Shown one piece after another: positions 1 through 9,106 of a DNA stretch of 64,000 nt. The notes beneath the pieces are model-generated. The model searched no databases, was not told where the DNA came from, and saw nothing but the letters and a program-made list of their open reading frames with translations. The DNA comes from Microvirga sp. TS319 (GTDB lineage Bacteria > Pseudomonadota > Alphaproteobacteria > Rhizobiales > Beijerinckiaceae). Every line of letters starts with the position of its first letter. Within the stretch, counting starts at the first letter, position 1. The translations under genes and the position numbers were made by a program. The DNA lies in assembly GCF_041276405.1 (NCBI RefSeq), contig NZ_JBGGGT010000002.1:1525001-1589000 (forward strand), given 5' to 3'.

Positions 1-747
1 GAGCCGCGAGATCCGGCCCGGAATGAAGTTCATCTGCGGCGAACCGAGGAAACCCGCGACGAAGAGATTGGCCGGGCGGTGATAGAGTTCGAGCGGCGTG
101 CCCACCTGCTCGATGCGCCCTGCGTTGAGCACCACGATCCTGTCCGCGAGCGTCATCGCCTCGACCTGATCGTGGGTGACGTAGATCATCGTGGCGCGGG
201 TGTCCGCGTGCAGTTTCGCGATCTCGATGCGGGTCTGCACGCGAAGCGCCGCGTCGAGGTTCGACAGCGGCTCGTCGAAGAGAAACACTTTCGGGTCGCG
301 CACGATGGCGCGACCGATGGCGACGCGCTGGCGCTGGCCGCCGGAGAGCTGGCGCGGCTTGCGGTCGAGCAGGTTCTCGATCTGCAGCATGCGCGCGGCC
401 TCGCGCACTTTCGCGTCGATCTCGGGCTTCGAGGATTTCGCAAGCTCCAGCCCGAAGGCCATGTTGTCGTAGACGTTCATATGCGGATAGAGCGCATAGG
501 ACTGGAACACCATGGCGATGCCGCGCTTGGCGGGAGCCAGATCGTTCACGCGCTCCGAGCCGATGTAGAGATCGCCGGACGTGATGTCCTCGAGGCCCGC
601 GATCAGGCGCAAGAGGGTCGACTTTCCGCAGCCCGAGGGACCGACGAAGACGATGAACTCGCCGTCCCCGATCTCGAGATCGACGCCGTGGATCACACGG
701 GCCCTGCCGAAGGATTTCCGGATATTCCTGAGAGCGACATCAGCCAT
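1..747 (-). CDS. Sugar ABC transporter ATP-binding protein (MalK/UgpC type), 3' end cut by window edge
   Basis: Cytoplasmic ATPase of a carbohydrate importer of the CUT1/MalK group. The 249 visible residues from the ATG at 747 contain Walker A (GPSGCGKST, residues 36-44), the signature LSGGQRQRV (134-142), Walker B with FLFDEP (155-160) and the switch-histidine region [16 protein letters not shown], all intact. The reading frame is open to position 1, so the C-terminal regulatory TOBE-like domain lies mostly outside. It starts 15 bp after the upstream permease stop and is the last gene of a binding protein-permease-permease-ATPase operon. Substrate cannot be read from the ATPase alone. Confidence 0.93.
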   Translation of the reverse strand, partial: MADVALRNIRKSFGRARVIHGVDLEIGDGEFIVFVGPSGCGKSTLLRLIAGLEDITSGDLYIGSERVNDLAPAKRGIAMVFQSYALYPHMNVYDNMAFGLELAKSSKPEIDAKVREAARMLQIENLLDRKPRQLSGGQRQRVAIGRAIVRDPKVFLFDEPLSNLDAALRVQTRIEIAKLHADTRATMIYVTHDQVEAMTLADRIVVLNAGRIEQVGTPLELYHRPANLFVAGFLGSPQMNFIPGRISRL

Positions 748-762
748 CTGACAGTCCTTAAG

Positions 763-1587
763 CTATCCCTTGACGGCGCCCGCCGTGAGCCCGGCCACGA
801 TCTTGCGCTGAAAGGCGAGCACCAGGGCGATGATGGGCAGCGTCACGATCACCGAGGCTGCCATGATGGTGCCCCAGGGCAGTTCGTAGGCGGTCGAGCC
901 GCTCATGAGCGCGATGGCGGGCGGCACCGTGCGCCGCTCGTTCGTCAGGGTGAAGGTGAGGGCGAAGAGGAACTCGTTCCACGACACGATGAAGGCGAGA
1001 AGGCCCGTGGTGACGGCGGCCGGCATCATGAGCGGCAGAAAGACCCGGCGCACCACGATCCAGGGCGTCGCGCCGTCGACGAAGGCCGCCTCCTCGATCT
1101 CCTTCGGCAGCTCGCGCATGAAGGTGGTGAGCACCCAGATCGTGAAGGGCAGGGTGAGCATGAGATTGGCCAGAATCAGGCCGGGCAGGGTGTTGTAGAG
1201 GCCCAAGGTCCGGATCAGCTCGAACATGCCCGACAGAACCGCCACCTGCGGGAACATGGAAACCGCCAGGATGGTCATGAGCAGGAGCGAGCGGCCCCGG
1301 AAGCGGATGCGCCCGAAGGCATAGGCCGCCGTGAGGCCGAGCGCGAGCGACAGGGCCACCACGGAGGCCGCCACGATGACGGAGTTGGCGATGTTCTTGC
1401 CGAAGGGCTGGCGTGCGAACACGGCGACGTAGTTGGAGACATCCAGCCGCTCCGGAAGATACGCCACGGAGAACAGTTCGGTCCCCGAGCGGAAGGACGA
1501 GATCACCGCGTAGTAGAACGGGAAGATCGAGAACAGGCCGATGGCGATCACAAGCAGCCAGAACCCGATGCGTGCGAGAAGCCTCAT
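763..1587 (-). CDS. Sugar ABC transporter permease (MalG family)
   Basis: Inner-membrane permease of 274 aa. It begins MRLLARIGFWLL with a first membrane helix at about 8-30, and further helices follow at roughly 75-100, 110-135, 140-165, 185-205 and 240-262. The EAA loop for contact with the ATPase is visible as EEAAFVDGATPWIVVRRVFLPLMMP around residues 190-214. The ATG overlaps the stop of the other permease by 4 bp (ATGA at 1584-1587), indicating translational coupling. Family and position match MalG/ThuG/AglG proteins; the substrate is probably a di- or oligosaccharide, by inference. Confidence 0.92.
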   Translation of the reverse strand: MRLLARIGFWLLVIAIGLFSIFPFYYAVISSFRSGTELFSVAYLPERLDVSNYVAVFARQPFGKNIANSVIVAASVVALSLALGLTAAYAFGRIRFRGRSLLLMTILAVSMFPQVAVLSGMFELIRTLGLYNTLPGLILANLMLTLPFTIWVLTTFMRELPKEIEEAAFVDGATPWIVVRRVFLPLMMPAAVTTGLLAFIVSWNEFLFALTFTLTNERRTVPPAIALMSGSTAYELPWGTIMAASVIVTLPIIALVLAFQRKIVAGLTAGAVKG

Positions 1588-2555
1588 CGCGTCTCCCCTC
1601 CCAGCCGGACCCGTCCCGCCACCATGGTGACGGCGACGAGGAGGGCGATGATGAGAAAGATGAGGGTGGAGGCCGCGGAGCCGAGGCCCACCTCCTGGAA
1701 GTCCACGAGCTGCTGGCGCGCAAACACGGACATCGACATGGTGTCCCGCGAATTGGCGGTGAGCACGTAGATCAGGTCGAAGACCCGTAACGCATCGAGC
1801 GCGCGGAAGATCACGGCGACGAGGAGGGCCGGCCTGATCAGCGGCAGCGTGACCCGGAAGAATACTTTGACCGGATGGACCCCGTCCACCTTCGCGGCCT
1901 CGAAGATGTCGCCCGGCAGCATCTGGAGCGCGGCGAGGATGAGGAGCGCCATGAAGGGCGTGGTCTTCCACACGTCCACCATCACCACGGTCCACAACGC
2001 GGTGTCCGGGTTGGCGGTCCAGGCGATCGGTGCCATGATCAGGCCGAGGCGCAAGAGCAGGTCGTTGATCACGCCGAACTGGTCGTGCAGCATCCAGTTC
2101 CACATGCGCGCGGAGACCACGGTGGGAATCGCCCAGGGGATGAGCACGACCGCGCGCATGACGCCGCGTCCCGGGAAGGAGGCGTTCAGGATCAGCGCCA
2201 CGACGGTGCCGAGCACGGTCTCGATCGACACGGAGACGGCCGTGAACCACACGGTGTTCCACACCGAGCGCCACCAGTCGGGATCGGTCAGCAGGCCGAG
2301 CCATTCGCCGTCGTAGTTGGCAATATAGTTCTCGAAACCGATGAACCGGTAGTCGCCAAGGTTGCTGAGATTGGCGTCCGTGAAGCTGAACCAGATGGTC
2401 CGCGCGAGCGGCCAGCCCGCGATGAGGGCAAGCACGATCAGGCTCGGCGCGATGAAGAGCCATGCGGCCCTGACGCGCGAGCGGGTCAGGGCGGAGCGGC
2501 CCGACGGCGCCGCGTCGCGCGCAGGCCCGGTTGCGTGGAGCGCAGCGCCCGGCAT
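1584..2555 (-). CDS. Sugar ABC transporter permease (MalF family)
   Basis: Inner-membrane permease of 323 aa starting at the ATG at 2555 (MPGAALHATGPARD). A roughly 35-residue polar N-terminus precedes the first helix (AWLFIAPSLIVLALIAGWPLA). An EAA loop (EAAKVDGVHPVKVFFRVTLP) lies near residues 225-245. MalF-type permeases of alphaproteobacterial sugar importers are usually about 290-330 aa, so the length is normal. It starts 2 bp after the binding-protein stop and overlaps the next permease by 4 bp. The order binding protein-MalF-MalG-MalK is that of the thu and agl systems of rhizobia (established for those families; substrate here unproven). Confidence 0.92.
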   Translation of the reverse strand: MPGAALHATGPARDAAPSGRSALTRSRVRAAWLFIAPSLIVLALIAGWPLARTIWFSFTDANLSNLGDYRFIGFENYIANYDGEWLGLLTDPDWWRSVWNTVWFTAVSVSIETVLGTVVALILNASFPGRGVMRAVVLIPWAIPTVVSARMWNWMLHDQFGVINDLLLRLGLIMAPIAWTANPDTALWTVVMVDVWKTTPFMALLILAALQMLPGDIFEAAKVDGVHPVKVFFRVTLPLIRPALLVAVIFRALDALRVFDLIYVLTANSRDTMSMSVFARQQLVDFQEVGLGSAASTLIFLIIALLVAVTMVAGRVRLGGETR

Positions 2556-2557
2556 GG

Positions 2558-3823
2558 CTATTGCCAGCCGTTGCGCTTGATCCGCTTCAGGTCCCGGTCG
2601 AGGCGGTTCAGGGCCTGCTCGGGCTGGGCGCGCTTCGAGAGCACCTGATGGACCGCGTTGAAGAACTCCGTCGAGACCTTGTTGTAATTCTGGCCGGTGA
2701 CCGTCGCGGGGCGGGCGACGGCGTTCGAGAAGACGTCCGCCAGCTCGCCGATGAAGGGGTTCGCCTTGGCGATGTCGGCATCGCCATAGAGCGACACGAT
2801 GGTGGGGTTGAACGAGCCTTGAACCGCGCGGCGCTTCTGCTCCTCCGGACCCGTCAGGTAGAGGACGAGGTCGATGGCGGTGTCGGCGTTCTTCGAGTAT
2901 TTCGACACGGCGAGGAGCTGTCCGCCCAGGGTGCCCGCATGGCGCCCGTCTGCGCCGCCCTTCGGCAGGGGCGCGATGCCGACCTTGTCCCGGATGGTGC
3001 TGTCCGCGCCCTGCGCCAGCGCCCAGGCATAGGGCCAGTTGCGCATGAAGACGGCATTGCCCGCCTGGAAAACGCCGCGGGCTTCTTCTTCCGTGTAGTT
3101 GAGCACGCCCTCCGGCGTGATGCTGCCGACCCAGCCCGCCGCCGTCTTGAGCGCTTCGGCGGCCTTCGGGTTCTCGACCGTGATCTCGCCCTTCTCGTCG
3201 ACGATGGTGCCGCCGTTGTAGGAGGCGATCCATTCGAGGGCGTTGGTGGTCAGGCCCTCATAGGCGCGGCCCTGCCAGACATAGCCCCAAAAATCGTTCT
3301 TCCCCTCCTTGCGCTCGCCCTCCTGGACGATGCGCGCGGTCTCGGTCAGATCCGCCCAGGTCTGCGGCACCGGACGCTTGTATTTCTCGAGCAGATCCTT
3401 GCGGTAATAGAGCAGGCCCGCATCGGCGAACCAAGGCATCGCCATGACCTTGCCGTTCACCTCGCTCGTTTCCGCCATGGCGGGCAGGTGCTGGCCGATC
3501 TCGCCCCGGGCCTTCGCGGTCAGGTCCTGCAGGTGCCCCGCCAGAATGCCCGTCCACACGACGTCGATCTGGAAGACGTCGATGTCGCCCGCGCCGGCGG
3601 CGAGCAATTGCTGGTACAGCGCCAGGCGCTCGGTCGCGGAGTTCGGCGTCGAGACGATCTTGACCGTGTTGCCGGTCTTCTTGGCCCAGGCATCGACGCC
3701 CTGCTTGCAGATCTCGTATTCCTTGCCGAGGGCGCTGCAGGAAATGGAAATCTCGGCGGCGGAAGCGCTCACCGTGGCGAACAGGCCGGCCGCAAAGGTG
3801 AGGCTGGCGATCAGGCGTGACAT
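2558..3823 (-). CDS. Sugar ABC transporter substrate-binding protein, periplasmic
   Basis: A 421-aa family 1 extracellular solute-binding protein. A signal peptide is clear (MSRLIASLTFAAGLFATVSASA, cleavage probably before AEIS). The mature part shows the family pattern: GDIDVFQIDVVWTGILA near residue 80, and PWFADAGLLYYRKDLLEKY near 130-148. The gene has a GGAGGA ribosome binding site just upstream of the ATG at 3823 and is the first gene of the importer operon. It resembles trehalose/maltose and alpha-glucoside binding proteins of rhizobia in length and layout, but the binding residues do not let me name the sugar. Confidence 0.92.
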   Translation of the reverse strand: MSRLIASLTFAAGLFATVSASAAEISISCSALGKEYEICKQGVDAWAKKTGNTVKIVSTPNSATERLALYQQLLAAGAGDIDVFQIDVVWTGILAGHLQDLTAKARGEIGQHLPAMAETSEVNGKVMAMPWFADAGLLYYRKDLLEKYKRPVPQTWADLTETARIVQEGERKEGKNDFWGYVWQGRAYEGLTTNALEWIASYNGGTIVDEKGEITVENPKAAEALKTAAGWVGSITPEGVLNYTEEEARGVFQAGNAVFMRNWPYAWALAQGADSTIRDKVGIAPLPKGGADGRHAGTLGGQLLAVSKYSKNADTAIDLVLYLTGPEEQKRRAVQGSFNPTIVSLYGDADIAKANPFIGELADVFSNAVARPATVTGQNYNKVSTEFFNAVHQVLSKRAQPEQALNRLDRDLKRIKRNGWQ

Positions 3824-3954
3824 GGCTATCCTCCAGCATGCTTGGTGGTTATTGCTTAGCTTGATAAGCCCAGGGGCTTGGTTTTGTTCCTCTGCGACGT
3901 GGCCGACCGACGGCCTTGCCCCATCTTCATGCTCGTTTCAGCGAAGGTGCCCAC

Positions 3955-4656
3955 ATGAAAATCACTTGGTATGGACATTCCGCCTTCCGGCTCGATTTCG
4001 CCGACAAAGCCGTGCTCATCGACCCGTTCTTCACCGGCAATCCCGCTTTCGAGGGAGACCGGGCGAAGATCATCGAGGGGGTGAGTCACATCCTCCTCAC
4101 TCACGGCCACGGCGATCACGTGGGCGATACGGTGGAGATCGCGAAGGCGACGGGCGCGAAGGTCGTCACCAATTTCGAGCTGTGCATGTACCTGACGAAG
4201 CAGGGGGTGCAGAACGTCGATCCCATGAACACGGGCGGAACCACGGACCAGGACGGCTTCACCGTCACCCTGGTGCGGGCGGATCATTCGTCCGGCCTCG
4301 TGGAGATGGACGTGAACTTCCCCTTGGGCTCCGCCAACGGGATCGTCGTGAAGGCTCCGGGGGAGCCGACCGTCTACCACATGGGCGATACGGACATTTT
4401 CGGCGACATGGCCCTGATCGCCGAGATCCACCAGCCGGACGTTGCGATCGTCCCGATCGGCGACCGCTTCACCATGGGCCCCGAGGTCGCGGCGCTCGCG
4501 GTCGAGCGCTATTTCAGCAACCTGAAGGCGGTCATTCCCTGCCATTACGCCTCCTTCCCGCCGCTCGTGCCCAATGCGGACCGCTTCGTAGCGGCCCTGG
4601 AGGGGAAGGGCGTCCAGGTCGTGGTGCCGCACAAGACCGTGGCCGTGAGGATCTGA
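3955..4656 (+). CDS. Metallo-beta-lactamase-fold metal-dependent hydrolase (UPF0173 type)
   Basis: A 233-aa cytoplasmic protein beginning [11 protein letters not shown], the usual start of the UPF0173 family of small MBL-fold hydrolases. The metal motif is [12 protein letters not shown] at about residues 46-57 (HxHxDH pattern). Later metal-ligand candidates are in [16 protein letters not shown] and [11 protein letters not shown]. The ATG at 3955 is chosen over upstream in-frame codons because of GAAGG about 7 bp before it and the family start. The natural substrate of this family is not established. It diverges from the sugar importer and is followed by two palindromic repeats. Confidence 0.9.
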   Translation: MKITWYGHSAFRLDFADKAVLIDPFFTGNPAFEGDRAKIIEGVSHILLTHGHGDHVGDTVEIAKATGAKVVTNFELCMYLTKQGVQNVDPMNTGGTTDQDGFTVTLVRADHSSGLVEMDVNFPLGSANGIVVKAPGEPTVYHMGDTDIFGDMALIAEIHQPDVAIVPIGDRFTMGPEVAALAVERYFSNLKAVIPCHYASFPPLVPNADRFVAALEGKGVQVVVPHKTVAVRI

Positions 4657-4680
4657 ACCGGTCGAATGCCGCCTTTCCTC

Positions 4681-4776
4681 GTCATGGCCGTCCCCGGACT
4701 TGATCCGGGGATCAGTCCCGGCCATTCACGCCTTTGCGGGTGAGAAGACGGGGATGCCCGCATTTGTTGCGGGCAT
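4681..4776. repeat. Two adjacent palindromic intergenic repeats (CATGGCC / GCCCGGGC type)
   Basis: The first copy has the form CGTCATGGCCG...CCCGGCCATTCACG (4680-4730). The second is a perfect 8-bp inverted repeat ATGCCCGC/GCGGGCAT at 4754-4761 and 4769-4776. The same sequence style recurs at 5191, 27926, 35172, 37055, 39130 and 41939, always outside genes. The rest of the gap (4777-4880) holds a weak promoter-like pair (TTGCCC, 18 bp, TATAGC at 4817-4846) ahead of gatC. Confidence 0.8.
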
Positions 4777-4880
4777 GACGGTATCGGGGTGGGCAATTGG
4801 CGTTTGATATCCGCCGTTGCCCCCCGAGGCGGGCGGGTGCTATAGCCCGCGGACGCTATTTCCAAGGGGTATGACCATTC

Positions 4881-5168
4881 ATGTCGGTCGATGAGAAAAC
4901 GGTCCGCCGCATCGCCCATCTGGCGCGCATTGCCGTGACGGATGAGGACGTGCCTCACCTCCAGGGTGAACTCAACGCGATTCTCGCCTTCGTCGAGCAG
5001 CTCAACGAAGTGAACGTGGACGGCGTCGAGCCCATGACCTCCGTGACGCCCATGGCCATGAAGAAGCGCCAGGACGGCGTGACCGACGGCGGCTATGCGG
5101 ACAAGATCGTCCAGAACGCCCCCGCGACCGAGGACAACTTCTTCCTGGTGCCGAAGGTGGTCGAATAA
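4881..5168 (+). CDS. gatC: Asp/Glu-tRNA(Asn/Gln) amidotransferase subunit C
   Basis: A 95-aa GatC, the small subunit that wraps around GatA and GatB in the GatCAB complex. The family start is clear ([20 protein letters not shown]), followed by the conserved middle ([22 protein letters not shown]) and the MRDDVV-like region, here [12 protein letters not shown]. Usual family length is 90-100 aa. It lies 121 bp before gatA on the same strand with a repeat in between. It is needed for forming amidated Asn-tRNA and/or Gln-tRNA in organisms lacking one or both of the direct synthetases. Confidence 0.95.
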   Translation: MSVDEKTVRRIAHLARIAVTDEDVPHLQGELNAILAFVEQLNEVNVDGVEPMTSVTPMAMKKRQDGVTDGGYADKIVQNAPATEDNFFLVPKVVE

Positions 5169-5190
5169 GGCGCCGGCCTTTTTCGACCCG

Positions 5191-5266
5191 CCCCGGGCCC
5201 GCGAAGCGCGACCCGGGGATCTCCCGCAGAATAAGGCGTGAATGGCCGGGACAAGCCGGCCGTGAC
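5191..5266. repeat. Palindromic intergenic repeats between gatC and gatA
   Basis: CCCCGGG/CCCGGGG arms around GCGAAGCGC are followed by a second palindrome (ATGGCCGGGACAAGCCGGCCGT) at 5243-5264. They fill almost all of the space between two genes expected to be cotranscribed, so they may form hairpins in the gatCA mRNA. Same family as at 4681. Confidence 0.75.
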
Positions 5267-5289
5267 GTCGAGACAAGAGATCCAGTCCC

Positions 5290-6804
5290 GTGACCGAACT
5301 GACCCATCTCACGATTTCCGAGGCCCGCGACGGTCTGAAGGCCAAGACGTTCTCGGCCTCCGAGCTCGCGCAGGCGCATATCGCCGCCATCGAGAAGGCG
5401 AGGGCGCTCAACGCCTATGTGCTCGAGACGCCCGAGAAGGCGCTCGCCATGGCCAAGGCCTCCGACGAGAAGATCGCCAAGGGCGAGGCCCGCCCGCTGG
5501 AAGGCATTCCGCTGGGCATCAAGGACCTGTTCTGCACGGAAGGCGTGGTGTCCACCGCCGCCTCCAGGATCCTCGGCAATTTCAACCCGCCTTACGAATC
5601 CACCGTCACCCGGAATCTCTGGAACGACGGCGCAGTGATGCTCGGCAAGCTCAACATGGACGAGTTCGCCATGGGCTCCTCCAACGAGACCAGCGCCTTC
5701 GGGCCCGTGGTGTCGCCCTGGCGGCGCGAGGGCTCGAACGTGAGCGCGGGCGCCTCCGGTGAGATCGAAGGCACGCATCTCGTCCCCGGCGGCTCGTCGG
5801 GCGGCTCGGCGGCCGCCGTCGCGGCGCATCTGTGCCTCGGCGCGACCGCGACCGATACCGGCGGCTCGATCCGCCAGCCCGCCGCCTTCACGGGCACGGT
5901 CGGCATCAAGCCGACCTATGGCCGCGTCTCCCGCTGGGGCACGGTGGCCTTCGCGTCGTCGCTCGATCAGGCAGGCCCCATCGCCCGCACGGTGCGCGAC
6001 GCCGCGATCATGCTGCGCTCCATGGCCGGGCCCGACGCCAAGGACACGACCTGCGTCGATCTTCCGGTTCCCGATTTCGAGGCCGCCGTCTCGCGCGGGG
6101 TGAAGGGCCTGAAGATCGGCATTCCGAAGGAATATCGCGCCGATGGCATGTCGCCGGAGATCGAGGCGCTCTGGCAGCAGGGCGCGGAGTGGCTGCGCGC
6201 CGCCGGCGCCGAGATCGTCGAGGTCTCCCTGCCGCACACCAAATACGCGCTGCCGGCCTATTACATCGTGGCCCCGGCCGAGGCGTCCTCGAACCTCGCC
6301 CGCTACGACGGCGTGCGCTACGGCCTGCGCGAGAACGGCAAGGACATCGTCGACCTCTACGAGAAGTCCCGTGCCGCCGGTTTCGGCCGCGAGGTCAAGC
6401 GCCGCATCATGATCGGCACCTATGTGCTCTCGGCGGGCTATTACGACGCCTATTACGTGCGCGCTCAGAAGATCCGCACGCTCATCAAGCGCGACTTCGA
6501 AGAGGTCTACGCCAAAGGGGTCCATGCGATCCTGACCCCCGCGACGCCGTCCGCCGCCTTCGGCATCGGCGAGAAGGGCTCGGGCGATCCGGTCGAGATG
6601 TACCTCAACGACATCTTCACCGTGACCGTGAACATGGCGGGCCTGCCGGGCCTCGCGGTTCCGGCCGGCCTCGACTCGCAGGGCCTGCCGCTCGGCCTTC
6701 AGCTCATCGGCCGCGCCTTCGACGAGGAAACCCTCTTCGCCGTCGGTCAAGCGATCGAGGAGGCCGCCGGCCGCATCGCGCTGCCCCGGCCCTGGTGGGC
6801 CTGA
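5290..6804 (+). CDS. gatA: Asp/Glu-tRNA(Asn/Gln) amidotransferase subunit A
   Basis: A 504-aa amidase-signature enzyme that releases ammonia from glutamine for the GatB active site. The Ser-cisSer-Lys triad is visible: Lys78 in [10 protein letters not shown], Ser169 in PGGSSGGSA and Ser193 in [10 protein letters not shown]. The spacing of the two serines (24) matches the family. About ten extra residues ([10 protein letters not shown]) precede the GGSSGGS motif; longer forms here are common in alphaproteobacteria. The start is GTG at 5290 ([16 protein letters not shown]). The partner gatB is about 8 kb downstream rather than adjacent. Confidence 0.96.
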   Translation: MTELTHLTISEARDGLKAKTFSASELAQAHIAAIEKARALNAYVLETPEKALAMAKASDEKIAKGEARPLEGIPLGIKDLFCTEGVVSTAASRILGNFNPPYESTVTRNLWNDGAVMLGKLNMDEFAMGSSNETSAFGPVVSPWRREGSNVSAGASGEIEGTHLVPGGSSGGSAAAVAAHLCLGATATDTGGSIRQPAAFTGTVGIKPTYGRVSRWGTVAFASSLDQAGPIARTVRDAAIMLRSMAGPDAKDTTCVDLPVPDFEAAVSRGVKGLKIGIPKEYRADGMSPEIEALWQQGAEWLRAAGAEIVEVSLPHTKYALPAYYIVAPAEASSNLARYDGVRYGLRENGKDIVDLYEKSRAAGFGREVKRRIMIGTYVLSAGYYDAYYVRAQKIRTLIKRDFEEVYAKGVHAILTPATPSAAFGIGEKGSGDPVEMYLNDIFTVTVNMAGLPGLAVPAGLDSQGLPLGLQLIGRAFDEETLFAVGQAIEEAAGRIALPRPWWA

Positions 6805-6809
6805 AGACC

Positions 6810-7109
6810 GTGGGTCCCACCGTTCCCGTCATCCATCTCTGGGACTGGCTGCCCGCCGCCTTCGATCCGGTGCTGATCCTGGTGGCCGTGTGGCTCGGCT
6901 GGAAGGCCGATCAATTCGGCAAGGTCGCGATCGCGGCCTTCGCGGCGCTCGGCCTGTCGATCCTCGTATCCTGGGCCATCAGCAGCCTCGGCATCCCCTG
7001 GATCGCGCCGGTCCGGGGCGATGCGCTGACGCTCTTTCCCGTGCGCTTCCTGGCGGCCGTCATCTGGGCGGCCCTAGCCTATGGGGCGCGGCGCGTGGCG
7101 AAGCGCTGA
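6810..7109 (+). CDS. Small membrane protein of unknown function
   Basis: A 99-aa protein from a GTG at 6810; an in-frame GTG at 6795, overlapping the end of gatA, is the alternative. It has three hydrophobic segments: about 15-30 (FDPVLILVAVWLGW), 38-58 (VAIAAFAALGLSILVSWAI) and 77-92 (FLAAVIWAALAYG), ending in RRVAKR. No family was recognised. It follows gatA at 5 bp, so it is likely cotranscribed, and it converges on the regulator at 7120-7821 with a 10-bp gap. Confidence 0.65.
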   Translation: MGPTVPVIHLWDWLPAAFDPVLILVAVWLGWKADQFGKVAIAAFAALGLSILVSWAISSLGIPWIAPVRGDALTLFPVRFLAAVIWAALAYGARRVAKR

Positions 7110-7119
7110 ACGCCGCCGC

Positions 7120-7821
7120 TCACGCGATCCCGTCGATTCCGAATATCGCCCGCAGGCCGTCGCGGCCCTGCGCCGTGATCGCCAGGGCACGGCTGTCCTT
7201 GATGCGCTCGATCCAGCTTAACTCGAACATCCTCGTGCAGAGCGCCGCGCCCAGGCGGCCCGCGAGATGTGGGCGGCGCTCGCTCCAGTCGAGGCAGGTC
7301 CGGCAGAGGGCGCGCTTGTCCTTCGGTCCACTCTCCAGCTCGACCCCGAAGGTGCAGAGGAACCGCCGGCCCTTCTCGGTCAGGGCGCCGGCGCTGTCCG
7401 ACAGCACCAGATGATCCTGCGCCGTGAGGGCATCCGTCAGCGCGATGCCAAGCCGGCCGGCCAAGTGGTCGTAGCAGGTGCGGGCCCGGCGCAGGGCCTC
7501 GTCCTTCGGTCCCGTCGGCCGGTGACGCCCCGGCCCGAAGGAGGCGACCGCCATCAGGGCCTCGATGGCCTGGGCCACCTCGGGGGAAGCGAGCCGGGAA
7601 TAACGATGCCGGCCCTGTTTCGTCATCGAGATCAGGCGGGCTTCGCTGAGCTTGGCGAGGTGACCGCTCGCGGTCTGCGGGCTCACGCCGCTGTGCCAAG
7701 CGAGTTCGCTCGCCGTCAGGGCCCGGCCGTCCATGAGGGACGAGAGAATGTTGGCGCGCGCCACGTCGCCCATGAGGGCGGCGGTTTCGGCAAGGACGAT
7801 GCCTGAAACGATGGGTGTCAT
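7120..7821 (-). CDS. ArsR-type winged-helix transcriptional regulator
   Basis: A 233-aa DNA-binding protein. Residues about 15-85 form an ArsR-like winged helix: GDVARANILSSLMDG, the recognition region LAWHSGVSPQTASGHLAKL and the wing ISMTKQGRHRYSRL. The C-terminal half contains CRTCLDWSERRPHLAGRLG, which several long ArsR-like regulators share, and cysteines that might bind a metal or sense oxidation (inference). It is longer than classical ArsR (about 110 aa). It is transcribed divergently from an EamA-family exporter, and a perfect 12-bp inverted repeat lies between them, so it probably controls that gene and itself. Confidence 0.85.
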   Translation of the reverse strand: MTPIVSGIVLAETAALMGDVARANILSSLMDGRALTASELAWHSGVSPQTASGHLAKLSEARLISMTKQGRHRYSRLASPEVAQAIEALMAVASFGPGRHRPTGPKDEALRRARTCYDHLAGRLGIALTDALTAQDHLVLSDSAGALTEKGRRFLCTFGVELESGPKDKRALCRTCLDWSERRPHLAGRLGAALCTRMFELSWIERIKDSRALAITAQGRDGLRAIFGIDGIA

Positions 7822-7859
7822 GGGCCGATCATAGGGCAGGGCGGGACGCCGGTCAGCCG

Positions 7860-7889
7860 GGAACGCTTCGGTCGCGGCCGAAGCGTTCC
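7860..7889. promoter_or_regulatory. Perfect 12-bp inverted repeat between divergent regulator and exporter genes
   Basis: GGAACGCTTCGG at 7860-7871 and CCGAAGCGTTCC at 7878-7889 are exact inverse complements around TCGCGG. The site is 39 bp upstream of the regulator start and 61 bp upstream of the exporter start. This suits an operator for a dimeric winged-helix repressor; a simple hairpin is the alternative. Confidence 0.5.
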
Positions 7890-7949
7890 GGAGCGACGAA
7901 GGACGAACGGCGTGCCAGCTTGCCGCATCCCACGAACACGAACGGATGC

Positions 7950-8870
7950 ATGACCATGGTGCCCAATTCCTCCCGCCCTCTCGTCCTCGAAATCGCCCTG
8001 CTGGCGCTTCTCGCGACGTTGTGGGGGGCTTCCTACACCTTCATCAAGATCGGGGTCGAGACGATCCCGCCCGTCACGCTGATCGCGGCCCGCACGCTCA
8101 TCGCCGGGGGCGTGCTCCTGGTCGTCCTGCGCCTGCGCGGCCTCCGGCTCCCGCGCGACGGCGCGACCTGGCGGAGCTTCGCGGTCCAGGCCTGCCTCAA
8201 CAGCGTCTTTCCGTTCACCCTCATCGCCTGGGCCGAGCAATCCGTAGATGCGGGCCTCGCCGTGATCCTCAACGCCATGACGCCGGTCTTCACCTTTCTC
8301 GTCACATGGCTCTGGTCCCGGCACGAGGCGACGACCTTTCGCAAATTCGCGGGCGTCATGATCGGCCTCTTCGGAACCTGCATCATTGTCGGCACGCAGG
8401 CGTTGACTCATGTGGGGCAGGAGCTGGCCGGACAGCTCGCCGTGGTGCTGGCGACAATCTGCTATGCCGGCGCGGCGATCTTCGGGCGCACCTTCAAGTC
8501 CCTCGATCCGATCATGCCGGCGACGGGATCGCTGATCTCGGGCGCCGCCATGCTGGTGCCGGTCGGCCTCGTCCTGGACCGCCCCTGGACACTTGCCCCA
8601 TCCGAGACCTCCGTCCTGGCCTTGATCGGGCTCGCGATCTTCTCGACGGCCTTGGCCTTCCTCATCTATTTCCGGCTCATCCACACCCTCGGTTCCCTTG
8701 GCGTCACGGCCCAAGGCTATCTGCGCGCGCCCATCGGTGTCGCCATAGGGGCTTACGTCCTGGGCGAAAGGCTGGATTCCTCCGCCTGGATCGGCCTGCT
8801 GTGCATCCTGGCGGGCGTGCTGCTCATGACTCTGCCAGAGCGCAGCGGGGCGGCGATGCGGGCGACCTGA
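7950..8870 (+). CDS. EamA-family (DMT superfamily) transporter
   Basis: A 306-aa inner-membrane exporter-like protein with ten predicted helices in two EamA repeats. The first begins LEIALLALLATLWGASYTFIKIGVETIPPVTLIAAR (about 12-47) and the second LAVVLATICYAGAAIFGR (about 155-172). The characteristic SLGVTAQGYLRAPIGVAIGAYVLGE is near the end. The ATG at 7950 is used; the ATG at 7956 is an alternative. Family members export amino acids or other small metabolites, but no substrate can be assigned. Pairing with a divergent ArsR-type regulator suggests induction by a specific effector. Confidence 0.9.
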   Translation: MTMVPNSSRPLVLEIALLALLATLWGASYTFIKIGVETIPPVTLIAARTLIAGGVLLVVLRLRGLRLPRDGATWRSFAVQACLNSVFPFTLIAWAEQSVDAGLAVILNAMTPVFTFLVTWLWSRHEATTFRKFAGVMIGLFGTCIIVGTQALTHVGQELAGQLAVVLATICYAGAAIFGRTFKSLDPIMPATGSLISGAAMLVPVGLVLDRPWTLAPSETSVLALIGLAIFSTALAFLIYFRLIHTLGSLGVTAQGYLRAPIGVAIGAYVLGERLDSSAWIGLLCILAGVLLMTLPERSGAAMRAT

Positions 8871-9106
8871 GCGGCCTCTGGACCATATGCACGAAGGGTG
8901 CCCCAGGCGCATTTTCGGGCCATGAACCTTACCTGCATATGTCCATGACTCCGAGCCTGTCGAGATGGCTCTTCATACAAGAGTATAATCTTAATCACGG
9001 AATGTTAGTATTGTTATTATGTATCAATCCAGTAGCCTGCCATTCCCCGGCGGGTAAACCCAATCGCTTCCATCCGCCGGACAACAGCTAAGACGGGGCA
9101 TCGAAA
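8871..9106 (+). promoter_or_regulatory. Upstream region of the first RTX gene with a TATAAT box
   Basis: The 236-bp gap turns clearly more AT-rich at about 8970-9030. It holds an exact TATAAT at 8984-8989, but no convincing -35 hexamer at the standard distance. CCGGCGG/CCGCCGG arms around 9048-9080 could form a hairpin in the leader. No strong ribosome binding site precedes the ATG at 9107. Confidence 0.35.

Noticed and set aside
79..1770. A 563-codon open frame on the plus strand opposite the sugar importer genes
   Set aside because: It is antisense to three clearly recognisable ABC transporter genes and has the Arg/His/Asp-rich composition typical of shadow frames in high-GC DNA.
2558..3823. 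Naming the sugar importer as a trehalose (thu) or alpha-glucoside (agl) system
   Set aside because: Gene order and lengths fit, but no substrate-specific residues can be confirmed by eye and no catabolic genes are adjacent.
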